Below, in pieces: positions 53,701 to 64,000 of a DNA stretch of 64,000 nucleotides (position 1 is its first letter; the number at the start of each line of letters is the position of its first letter). A model generated the notes under the pieces. It was not told the origin of the DNA. It was given only the letters and a program-made list of their open reading frames with translations, and did no database searches. This DNA is from Symsagittifera roscoffensis (Eukaryota; Xenacoelomorpha; Acoela; Convolutidae). Position numbers and translations under genes: made by a program. The stretch is taken from contig NC_087062.1 of assembly GCF_963678635.1 (NCBI RefSeq), positions 10,028,670-10,092,669 of the forward strand, written 5' to 3'.

Positions 53701-56700
53701 CCATGAAAGTTTGGCATCAAACCCCAATTCAGAGGCATAAAAATTTGGCATCAAACATCAAGTCAGAGGCATGAACAGTTGGCGTCAAACACTAAGTCAG
53801 AGGCATGAAAATTTGACACCAAACTTTAAGTCAGAGGCTTGAAAATTTGGCATCAAACCCCAAGTCAGAGGCATGGAAGCTTGGCATCAAACCCCAAGTC
53901 AGAGTCATGAGAAATTGGCATCAAACCCGAAGTCAGAGGCTTGAAATTTTGGCTTCAAACCTCAAGTCAGAGGTATGAAAATTTGGCGTCAAACCCCAAG
54001 TCAGAGGCATGAACATTTGGCGTCAAAACTCAAGTCAGATTCATGAAAATTTGGCATCAAAACCCAAGTCAGAAGCATAAAAATTTGGCATCAAACCCCA
54101 AGTCAGAAACAAGAAAGTTTGGCATGAAACCCCAAGTCAGAGACCCAAAAAATTGGCATCAAACACCAAGTCAGAGACATGAATATTTAGCATGAAACCC
54201 CAAGTCAGAGGCACAAAAACTGGCATCAAACCCAAGTCAGAGGCATGAAAAATTGGCATTAAAACCCAAGTCAGAGGCATGAAAATTTGGCTTCAAACCC
54301 CAAGTCAGAAGCAGGAAAATTTGATATGAAAACCCAAGTCAGAGTCACAAAAAATTGGCATCAAACCCCAAGTCAAAGGCATGAATATTTGGCATCAAAC
54401 CCCAAGTCAGAGGCATAAAAATTTGGCATCAAACCCCAAAACAGAAGCATGAAAATTTGGCGTGAAACCCCAAGTCAGAGGCACAAAAAACTGGCATCAA
54501 ACCCCAAGTCAGAGACATGAATATTTAGCATGAAACCCCAAGTCAGAGGCACAAAAACTGGCATCAAACCCAAGTCAGAGGCATGAAAAATTGGCATTAA
54601 AACCCAAGTCAGAGGCATGAAAATTTGGCATCAAACGCCAAGTCAGAGGCATGAACATTTGGCGTCAAAACTCAAGTCAGATTCATGAAAATTTGGCATC
54701 AAAACCCAAGTCAGAAGCATGAAAATTTGGCATCAAACCCCAAGTCAGAAACAAGAAAGTTTGACACGAAACCCCAAGTCAGAGGCTTGAAATTTTGGCT
54801 TCAAACTCAAGTCAGAGGTATGAAAATTTGGCATCAAACCCCAAGTCAGAGGCATGAACATTTGGCGTCAAAACTCAAGTCAGATTCATGAAAAGTTGGC
54901 ATCAAAACCCAAGTCAGAAGCATGAAAATTTGGCATCAAACCCCAAGTCAGAAACAAGAAAGTTTGGCATGAAACCCCAAGTCAGAGACCCAAAAAAATT
55001 GGCATCAAACCCCAAGTCAGAGACATGAATATTTAGCATGAAACCCCAAGTCAGAGGCACAAAAACTGGCATCAAACCCAAGTCAGAGGCATGAAAAATT
55101 GGCATTAAAACCCAAGTCAGAGGCATGAAAATTTGGCATCAAACCCCAAGTCAGAAGCAGGAAAATTTGATATGAAAACCCAAGTCAGAGTCACAAAAAA
55201 TTGGCATCAAACCCCAAGTCAAAGGCATGAATATTTGGCATCAAACCCCAAGTCAGAGGCATAAAAATTTGGCATCAAACCCCAAAACAGAAGCATGAAA
55301 TTTTGGCGTGAAACCCCAAGTCAGAGGCACAAAAAACTGGCATCAAACCCCAAGTCAGAGACATGAATAATTAGCATGAAACCCCAAGTCAGAGGCACAA
55401 AAACTGGCATCAAACCCAAGTCAGAGGCATGAAAAATTGGCACTAAAACCCAAATCAGAGGCATGAAAATTTGGCATCAAACCCCAAGTCAGAGGCATGA
55501 ACATTTGGCGTCAAAACTCAAGTCAGATTCATGAAAATGTGGCATCAAAACCCAAGTCAGAAGCATGAAAATTTGGCATCAAACCCCAAGTCAGAAACAA
55601 GAAAGTTTGGCATGAAACCCCAATTCGTAGACCCAAAAAATTGCCATCAAACCCCAAGTCAGAGACATGAATATTTAGCATGAAACACCAAGTCAGAGGC
55701 ACAAAAACTGGCATCAAACCCAAGTCAGAGGTAATGAAAAATTGGCATTAAAACCCAATTCAGAGGCATGAAAATTTGGCATCAAACCCCAAGTCAGAAG
55801 CAGGAAAATTTGATATGAAAACCCAAGTCAGAAGCACAAAAAATTGGCATCAAACCCCAAGTCAAAGGCATGAATATTTGGCATCAAACCCCAAAACAGA
55901 AGCATGAAAATTTGGCGTGAAACCCCAAGTCAGAGGCACAAAAAACTGGCATCAAACCTCAAGTCAGAGGCATGAAAAACTGGCATCAAACCCCAAGTCA
56001 GAGACATGAATAATTAGCATGAAACCCCAAGTCAGAGGCACAAAAACTGGCATCAAACCCAAGTCAGAGGCATGAAAAATTGGCATTAAAACCCAAGTCA
56101 GAGGCATGAAAATTTGGCATCAAACCCCAAGTCAGAGGCATGAACATTTGGCGTCAAAACTCAAGTCAGATTCATGAAAATTTGGCATCAAAACCCAAGT
56201 CAGAAGCATGAAAATTTGGCATCAAACCCCAAGTCAGAAACAAGAAAGTTTGGCATGAAACCCCAATTCGTAGACCCAAAAAATTGCCATCAAACCCCAA
56301 GTCAGAGACATGAATATTTAGCATGAAACCCCAAGTCAGAGGCACAAAAACTGGCATCAAACCCAAGTCAGAGGTAATGAAAAATTGGCATTAAAATCCA
56401 ATTCAGAGGCATGAAAATTTGGCATCAAACCCCAAGTCAGAAGCAGGAAAATTTGATATGAAAACCCAAGTCAGAAGCATAAAAATTTGGCATCAAACCC
56501 CAAGTCAAAGGCATGAATATTTGGCATCAAACCCCAAAACAGAAGCATGAAAATTTGGCGTGAAACCCCAAGTCAGAGGCACAAAAAACTGGCATCAAAC
56601 CTCAAGTCAGAGGCATGAAAATTTGGCATTAAAAGCCAAGTCAGAGGCATGAAAATTTGGCATCAAATCCCAAGTCAGAAACAAGAAAATTTGGCGTGAA

Positions 56701-59700
56701 ACCCCAAGTCAGAGGCATAAAAATTTGGCATCAAACCCCAAAACAGAAGCATGAAATTTTGGCGTGAAACCCCAAGTCAGAGGCACAAAAAACTGGCATC
56801 AAACCTCAAGTCAGAGGCATGAAAAATTGGCATTAAAACCCAAGTCAGAGGCATGAAAATTTGGCATCAAACCCCAAAACAGAAGCATGAAAATTTGGCG
56901 TGAAACCCCAAGTCAGAGGCACAAAAAACTGGCATCAAACCTCAAGTCAGAGGCATGAAAAATTGGCATTAAAAGCCAAGTCAGAGGCATAAAAATTTGG
57001 CACCAAACCCCAAAACAGAAGCATGAAATTTTGGCGTGAAACCCCAAGTCAGAGGCACAAAAAACTGGCATCAAACCTCAAGTCAGAGGCATGAAAAATT
57101 GGCATTAAAACCCAAGTCAGAGGCATGAAAATTTGGCATCAAACCCCAAGTCAGAGGCATGAACATTTGGCGTCAAAACTCAAGTCAGATTCATGAAAAT
57201 TTGGCATCAAACCCCAAGTCAGAAACAAGAAAGTTTGGCATGAAACCCCAAGTCAGAGACCCAAAAACTTGGCATCAAACCCCAAGTCAGAGACATGAAT
57301 ATTTAGCATGAAACCCCAAGTCAGAGGCACAAAAACTGGCATCAAACCCAAGTCAGAGGCATGAAAAATTGGCATTAAAACCCAAGTCAGAGGCATGAAA
57401 ATTTGGCATCAAACCCCAAGTCAGAAGCAGGAAAATTTGATATGAAAACCCAAGTCAGAGGCACAAAAAATTGGCATCAAACCCCAAGTCAAAGGCATGA
57501 ATATTTGGCATCAAACCCCAAAACAGAAGCATGAAAATTTGGCGTGAAACCCCAAGTCAGAGGCACAAAAAACTGGCATCAAACCTCAAGTCAGAGGCAT
57601 GAAAAATTGGCATTAAAAGCCAAGTCAGAGGCATAAAAATTTGGCATCAAACCCCAAAACAGAAGCATGAAATTTTGGCGTGAAACCCCAAGTCAGAGGC
57701 ACAAAAAACTGGCATCAAACCTCAAGTCAGAGGCATGAAAAATTGGCATTAAAACCCAAGTCAGAGGCATGAAAATTTGGCATCAAACCCCAAGTCAGAG
57801 GCATGAACATTTGGCGTCAAAACTCAAGTCAGATTCATGAAAATTTGGCATCAAAACCCAAGTCAGAAGCATGAAAATTTGGCATCAAACCCCAAGTCAG
57901 AAACAAGAAAGTTTGGCATGAAACCCCAAGTCAGAGACCCAAAAACTTGGCATCAAACCCCAAGTCAGAGACATGAATATTTAGCATGAAACCCCAAGTC
58001 AGAGGCACAAAAACTGGCATCAAACCCAAGTCAGAGGCATGAAAAATTGGCATTAAAACCCAAGTCAGAGGCATGAAAATTTGGCATCAAACCCCAAGTC
58101 AGAAGCAGGAAAATTTGATATGAAAACCCAAGTCAGAGGCACAAAAAATTGGCATCAAACCCCAAGTCAAAGGCATGAATATTTGGCATCAAACCCCAAA
58201 ACAGAAGCATGAAAATTTGGCGGGAAACCCCAAGTCAGAGGCACAAAAAACTGGCATCAAACCTCAAGTCAGAGGCATGAAAATTTGGCATTAAAAGCCA
58301 AGTCAGAGGCACAAAAAATTGGCATCAAACTCCAAGTCAGGGGCATGCAAATTTGGCATCAAACTCCAAGTCAGAGGTATGAAAGTTAGGCATCAAACCC
58401 CAAGTCAGAGGCATGAAAAATTGGCATCAAACCCCAAATCAGAGGAAAGAAAATTTGGTATCAAACCCCAAGACAGAGGCACAAGAGTTTGGCATCAAAC
58501 CCCAAGTCAGAGGCATGAAAAATTGGCATTAAAACCCAAGTCAGAGGCATGAAAGTTTGGCATCAAACCCCAAGTCAGAAGCAGGAAAATTTGATATCAA
58601 AACCCAAGTCAGAGGCACAAAAAATTGGCATCAAACCCCAAATCAAAGGCATGAATATTTGGCATCAAACCCCAAGTCAGAGGCATAAAAATTTGGCATC
58701 AAACCCCAAAACAGAAGCATGAATATTTAGCATGAAACCCCAAGTCAGAGGCACAAAAACTGGCATCAAACCCAAGTCAGAGCTATGAAAAATTGGCATT
58801 AAAACCCAAGTCAGAGGCATGAAAATTTGGCATCAAACCCCAAGTCAGAAGCAGGAAAATTTGGCATGAAACCTCATGTCAGAGGCACAAAAAATTGGCA
58901 TCAAACTCCAAGTCAGGGGCATGCAAATTTGGCATCAAACTCCAAGTCAGAAGCAGGAAAATTTGATATCAAAACCCAAGTCAGAGGCACAAAAAATTGG
59001 CATCAAACCCCAAGTCAAAGGCATGAATATTTGGCATCAAACCCCAACTCAGAGGCATAAAAATTTGGCATCAAACCCCAAAACAGAAGCATGAAAATTT
59101 GGCGTGAAACCCCAAGTCAGAGGCACAAAAAACTGGCATCAAACCCCAAGTCAGAGGCATGAAAAATTGGCATTAAAAGCCAAGTCAGAGGCATGAAAAT
59201 TTGGCATCAAACCCCAAGTCAGAAACAAGAAAATTTGGCATGAAACCTCATGTCAGAGGCACAAAAAATTGGCATCAAACTCCAAGTCAGGGGCATGCAA
59301 ATTTGGCATCAAACTCCAAGTCAGAGGTATGAAAGTTAAGCATCAAACCCCAAGTCAGAGGCATGAAAAATTGGCATCAAACCCCAAATCAGAGGAAAGA
59401 AAATTTGGTATCAAACCCCAAGACAGAGGCACAAGAGTTTGGCATCAAATCCCAAGTCAGAGGCATAAAAACATGACATCAAACACCAAGTTTGGCATCA
59501 AAATCCAAGTGCGAGCCATGAAAGTTTGGCATCAAACCCCAAGTCAGAGGCATAAAAATTTGGCATCAAACACCAAGTCAGAGGCATGAACAGTTGGCGT
59601 CAAACACTAAGTCAGAGGCATGAAAATTTGGCACCAAACCTTATGTCAGAGGCTTGAAAATTTGGCATCAAACCCCAAGTCAGAGGCATGGAAGCTTGGC

Positions 59701-60180
59701 ATCAAACCCCAAGTCAGAGTCATGAGAAATTGGCATCAAACCCGAAGTCAGAGGCTTTAAATTTTGGCTTCAAACCTCAAGTCAGAGGCATGATTATTTG
59801 GCATCAAACCCCAAGTCAAAGGTATGAAAATTTGGCATCAAACCCCAAGTCAGAAGCAGGAAAATTTGATATGAAACCCAAGTCAGAGGCACAAAAAATT
59901 GGCATCAAACCCCAAGTCAAAGGCATGAATATTTGGCATCAAACCCCAAGTCAGAGGCATAAAAATTTGGCATCAAACCCCAAAACAGAAGCATGAAAAT
60001 TTGGCGTGAAACCCCAAGTCAGAGGCACAAAAAACTGGCATCAAACCCCAAGTCAGAGGCATGAAAAATTGGCATTAAAAGCCAAGTCAGAGGCATGAAA
60101 ATTTGGCATCAAACCCCAAGTCAGAAACAAGAAAATTTGGCATGAAACCTCATGTCAGAGGCACAAAAAATTGGCATCAA
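50795..60180 (+). repeat. 34-bp satellite array, about 9.4 kb, with higher-order blocks
   Basis: The basic unit contains GGCATCAAACCCCAAGTCAG then AGGCATGAAAATTT, 34 bp, repeated with small variants (GGCGTGAAA, CACAAAAAA, AAAACAGAAG) about 275 times. Deviant monomers mark higher-order structure. A CATGACATCAAACACC block recurs at 51141, 52247, 53657 and 59472. An ATTCATGAAA variant recurs at 54040, 54680, 54890, 55530, 56170, 57190 and 57835, mostly about 640 bp apart. Open frames on both strands reflect the repeat and are not genes. The array runs into the assembly gap, so its right end is unknown. Confidence 0.97.
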
Positions 60181-60380
60181 NNNNNNNNNNNNNNNNNNNN
60201 NNNNNNNNNNNNNNNNNNNNNNNNNNNNNNNNNNNNNNNNNNNNNNNNNNNNNNNNNNNNNNNNNNNNNNNNNNNNNNNNNNNNNNNNNNNNNNNNNNNN
60301 NNNNNNNNNNNNNNNNNNNNNNNNNNNNNNNNNNNNNNNNNNNNNNNNNNNNNNNNNNNNNNNNNNNNNNNNNNNNNNNN
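60181..60380. other. Assembly gap (200 N)
   Basis: Exactly 200 undetermined bases between the satellite and the inverted retroelement. The round length suggests a placeholder rather than a measured size, so adjacency and orientation across it are uncertain. Confidence 0.98.
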
Positions 60381-61559
60381 CAAGGTTAAAATTGCTTTTT
60401 TTTACCTTTACAAATTGTCAAAATTAGAGAGACTAGAAAAGTGACAGAAATCAATAAAAGAAGAAAGATTTCTTTCTTGTTGAATAAATGTCTTAACAAT
60501 TAGATAATTTTTGAAATATCGTACCTATGGAGATGGTCAATGATTTTGGCGAAGTTGAGATAAGTTTTCATCAGGGAATGGAAAATTAGGAAAAAACTAC
60601 AAAAAATACGAGAAGGAGAAAAGTTTCAAAGGTGTCTATGAAAAAAGATATACTGATTTGAAAAAAGATTGATAGAAATGAAAAACCAAATGTTAAAATT
60701 CTTATTTTGAAAAATTGAACAGAGTGAGAGAAGCATTTGAGAAATGATTCGTCTTGCCGAATTATTATTTATTTATCGAGGCAAAAATTGAGTATGGTCG
60801 AAAGGGTTATTGATTTTTGACAAGTGCGCTGGATTTAGGCAGTTTTTGATGAGGGGAAGTCTGAGGGTCTAGGAATGGGCTTTCTAGTTTTCTTTTATTG
60901 GATAATCGGGGGGTTTCAGGAGTTATTCGTGCTTTAGGCTAAATGAAGACGCCCTAATTTTTCTTTAGGCTAATTTAATATTTTTCCCCAAGGGAAATTT
61001 GGAGTGTAAATTGGGACAATATTGTTGATTTTTGTACAAGTTAATAGAAGAGGGTTGTAATATTTAGATTTTGTTTATTCCGGTTGTCAAATATGAGCTT
61101 GTTGCTTATTTTTGTTCTAGTGGTCTTTTAGTTATAGTTACAAATTAGTTTGACGTTTGCAAAATGTCGGCTAAAGAACTGGTGTCAGAATGAGGTGATG
61201 CTTAGATAGTTTCTGATTGGCTTAAGTTGAACTAGTTGTTCAGGAGTAATAGCATGAATTTTTAGAAAAGAGAAGAAAAATTTGTTATATCTCCGAAGTG
61301 ATTAAATAAGTAGAAAAAGGTTTTTGGAATTCAACTCTCCTAAATATTTTAGATTGTGGATTGAAGATTTCTGTAATCTTTTCGTCGTTGATTTCGATGT
61401 CGCGATGATTGTCGTTGCTAAGATTTTTCTTTTAATTCTTGTCTTAATAATTTTTTCTATTTTTCGGTTTTTGCTTTGTTTCTGAGATAATTGTTTATTT
61501 CTGATTTATTGGGATTTTTGGCGCGTATGTTTTTTAATTTTGGTTCTAAAATTTGTGGT
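60381..61559 (-). mobile_element. Inverted retroelement relative: intervening region
   Basis: The reverse complement matches the intervening DNA of the tandem unit (about 29780-30890) over its length, for example GTACCTATGGAG against CTCCATAGGTAC and AATTGAGTATGGTCG. It stops at the gap in the equivalent of the AATATTAACCTTG word, so ORF3 and env are not seen. Confidence 0.75.
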
Positions 61560-62440
61560 GAACAAATTGCCTCATTTATTTGTTCCTGGTTTTTGTCTGA
61601 GTGGTAATATGGTAAAAGATTGTTTCTATGTTGAACAATTTCTTTCTTAAATGAATCAACAAGTTTATAGTTACATTAGTGGGCTTGTCAATAATTTGAA
61701 ATGGTCCTTTTCGTATTGGTTGTAAATTTTTCCTTCTGAGGAGGATGAGATTGGTCCTTTTGTATCAAATGAGATTCTGTTGTTGAAATATAAAAATTTT
61801 GTTTTTCTGCTGTTTGTTTCTGCTGTGTTTGTTTCTGTTTCTTTTCTACTGTTTTTCTGCTGCTTGTTTCTGATTTAAATGGCATGTTATGCAATCGTTA
61901 CATAATACTTGATCCAAATCGGTGCATTTGGAAATTAAAAATTTAGATAAAATTTGAGCATACTCTTTCTGATTCTGCATGTCCTTTTGTAATTAAGGAA
62001 CGTGAATTGTGATATGCTAGGAGTATCATAGTTAGTGGTAAACAGGGTATTTTTAATTCAGATGTTTGGAGTTTTTGTTTATGGATGTGTTATTAACTTT
62101 TTTTGAAATATCTAAGAAGTGTTTTGTTTCCTAGAATTGTAATATTTGCTTTTACGGGTTTTGTTTTTTATTTGTGCGAAAATTTAAGTTGTCTTATGGC
62201 TGGGTCAAGGTTTTGATTTTTTTTAGCAGTTCTTGTGACGTTTTTTCTGTGGCTGGATGATAGATATTTCACTTTCCATTTTTGAAAGGGGTATGTTATC
62301 AAGAGATTAATGTAGTTTAAAATTTGATTTATTGTGTATGTTGAGTCTATATATGGAGGTCCTGATAAATTTCTGTTATCAGTTAAGTTTTCTTTTTCTA
62401 CTAAGAGAAATAAGTTTTTCCAATACATTTTGTATAAGTG
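61560..62440 (-). pseudogene. pol: Inverted copy: pol linker and integrase with the same core deletion
   Basis: On the minus strand one reads the pol linker through LTDNRNLSGPPYIDSTYTIN (near 62330-62395), MRQLKF-type sequence and a zinc-finger region (about 62050-61880). A Gln/Lys-rich linker and DTKG follow, then a jump at about 61735-61720 to the integrase C-terminal module. This copy keeps the normal order at the point where the plus-strand copy is broken (28440). It has the same missing integrase core as the three tandem units. Confidence 0.75.
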
Positions 62441-64000
62441 GTTTTGTTTGAAATTTGTTTTTGGGGCATGATGAATATGGTATCGGTTTAAATGTAGAGT
62501 TTCCTAACAAGTCTACTTCATGGTGATTATTTTGGCAATCTAGATATAACTAAAGTTGTTGTAAATAATTTATTTGTGCATTATCAAAGTACGCTTTTCC
62601 CTGCATATTTGCATTCTAATTGTGTTGATATTTTGTCTTTTGGAAGGAAAAACTTAATATTTTGTCGTATTTCTGCTGTTGTTTTTCTTGTTATTACTTC
62701 AGGTGGTGTGTTGCGACTGCGTGTGTCTGATAATGCAAAATTTTTGCCTGCAGTCCAAATTATAGTAAGTTTGGAAATTTCATTACAGTTAATTGAAATC
62801 TATAAACTCTATGGTTTGAATTTGTTTTGTGTGTAAATAGAAAAAATTAGATTGATGATCTGTAAATAGAACTGTTGGGTGTTTTGATCCAAGTATTAAC
62901 TATTCAAATTCTGTGAAAGAATATATTATAACTAGCATTCTCTCATACGTGCAGAGAGTCTAAATTCGGCTTGTGTGAATAGTCTTGAAATTTCTGAAAT
63001 AAAGTTTTTTTGTTTGTTAATCTTTTGTGTGATTGTAATAATGCTGCGCGAATTCCCAAATTGAAGGCGTCGCATTTAGATTACAACAGTTGGTCTGGAT
63101 CTGGGGTAGTATGTGATATTTGTTCGGTGAGAAGTGTTTTTTTTATTTCTTCAAATCGTTTTTGGAGTTCAAGTGTCCATTAAAAACTATTTTGTTATCC
63201 GAGAATATTACAAAATGGTCTAAAATTTAAATGCATTTTGTTATACGAATTTACTTAAAAAGTTTAGCATTGCAAGAAATTCTTGGTTTTTCTTTTTATT
63301 TGATGGAGATTGAAGTATTATGATTGCGTCTATGCGAGGTTTTAATTAAGTGACTGTCTTTCCTTCAAAAATATGTCCAAGGAATTTTACACGAGTAGGA
63401 AAAAATGTGATTTATCTGGGGCTGCTTTCATGTTTTTTTAAGTAGTATTGGGTGGTATTTTTCCAATACTTTAAACAATTCTTGTTTTGTTTGTGATTGC
63501 ATGAAAACATCGTCCAAATAAGTTAGCACAATTTTACTGAAATTAAGGGGTCAAAAAGTTTTACTCATAAACGCTGAAAATGCTGCTGATCCTATGGAAA
63601 TTCCTTAGAAAAATCTAATAATTTCGTTTTGTTAATTTCCAATAACGAATTTTGTTAAGCGTCGTGATTGTTCAACCAGTGGCATTTGATTATCTGCGCT
63701 GTTCCTGTCAGCTGTTGTAAAAAAAATTTCCATTTATTTTTTTGAGAATTACTTCAATTGGTTCTATGGGCCAATTATATTTGGATTCATCAAAAAGTGA
63801 ATTGAGGTATCTAGTGTCTAGAACGATTTTTATTGTTTCTCCTTTAGCCAGAATAATAACGGGATTTATGAATGTGTTTCGTTTTAATTGTTCTTTTTTA
63901 TTACCTGGATAAATTATTTCGTATTGTTCTAAAATATATAGTAATCTATTGACTTTATCTTGTAAGTATATTGGAACTTTACTTGCTCGCTGTTTTTTGA
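62441..64000 (-). pseudogene. pol: Inverted copy: reverse transcriptase and RNase H
   Basis: The reverse complement follows 26850-28430. At 63509-63520 the RT box reads YLDD, the canonical Y-x-D-D active site, unlike YLNE in the plus-strand copy. An RNase H CDA lies near 63065-63080, and the linker continues to 62441. Frameshifts and stops are present, for example around 63240 and 63420, so the copy is also dead. It runs off the right edge of the window within the RT N-terminus. Confidence 0.8.

Noticed and set aside
51100-60170. Many 60-113 codon open frames on both strands in the satellite
   Set aside because: They are the translated 34-bp repeat cycling through three frames, end wherever a monomer variant creates a stop, and show no independent protein signal.
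60103-60444. Open frames spanning the run of N
   Set aside because: They exist only because undetermined bases do not encode stops.

Overview
The window looks like repeat-dense, AT-rich nuclear DNA of an invertebrate animal. It holds degraded Ty3/gypsy retrotransposons, short non-autonomous DNA transposons nested in each other, a long satellite and an assembly gap, but no bacterial-style operons. The species cannot be read from the sequence. Only one compact host-like gene stands out, a methyltransferase-fold protein at about 44.9-45.5 kb.

Layout. 0-5.2 kb: the 3' part of a well-preserved Ty3/gypsy pol (RT end, RNase H, full DD35E integrase and an unusually long acidic tail), then 3' untranslated sequence and a candidate LTR. 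5.2-13 kb: mostly unassigned AT-rich DNA with hAT-like repeat pieces (family F6), an AT-palindrome cluster and a 138-bp duplication. 13-21.5 kb: a dense nest of short elements. These are MITE1 and MITE2 (GGCTC...GAGCC ends, 8-bp target duplications), a ~515-540 bp family F3 with a small hairpin at each end, and an 860-bp minisatellite inside a MITE1 that itself sits inside an F3. 21.7 kb: a possible small exon encoding a signal anchor.

22.1-44.2 kb: a large decayed Ty3/gypsy-type element with gag, RT-RNase H, integrase remnants, a third ORF and an envelope-like glycoprotein. A ~3.0-kb segment (pol 3' end through the start of ORF3) is repeated three times in tandem, each time fusing ORF3 onto pol. 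All three units, and an inverted relative at 60.4-64 kb, lack the same integrase catalytic core. This points to a deletion-derived lineage that was mobilised in trans or was copied as genomic DNA. A second envelope fragment lies at 43.2-44.2 kb. Copies of a short repeat (F4) lie at 22.1 and 43.0 kb, near the two sides of the complex.

44.8-50.7 kb: the methyltransferase-like gene, two copies of a TIR element (F5), a second gypsy RNase H relic related to the first element, and two more F6 copies. 50.8-60.18 kb: a 34-bp satellite of about 9.4 kb with higher-order blocks, ending in a 200-bp run of N. 60.38-64 kb: the inverted retroelement relative on the minus strand, which keeps the reverse transcriptase YLDD box that the plus-strand copy has lost.

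The genes do not form a pathway. The window is best read as successive insertion, tandem duplication and decay of selfish elements around one or two possible host exons. Family names F3-F6, MITE1 and MITE2 are labels used only here.
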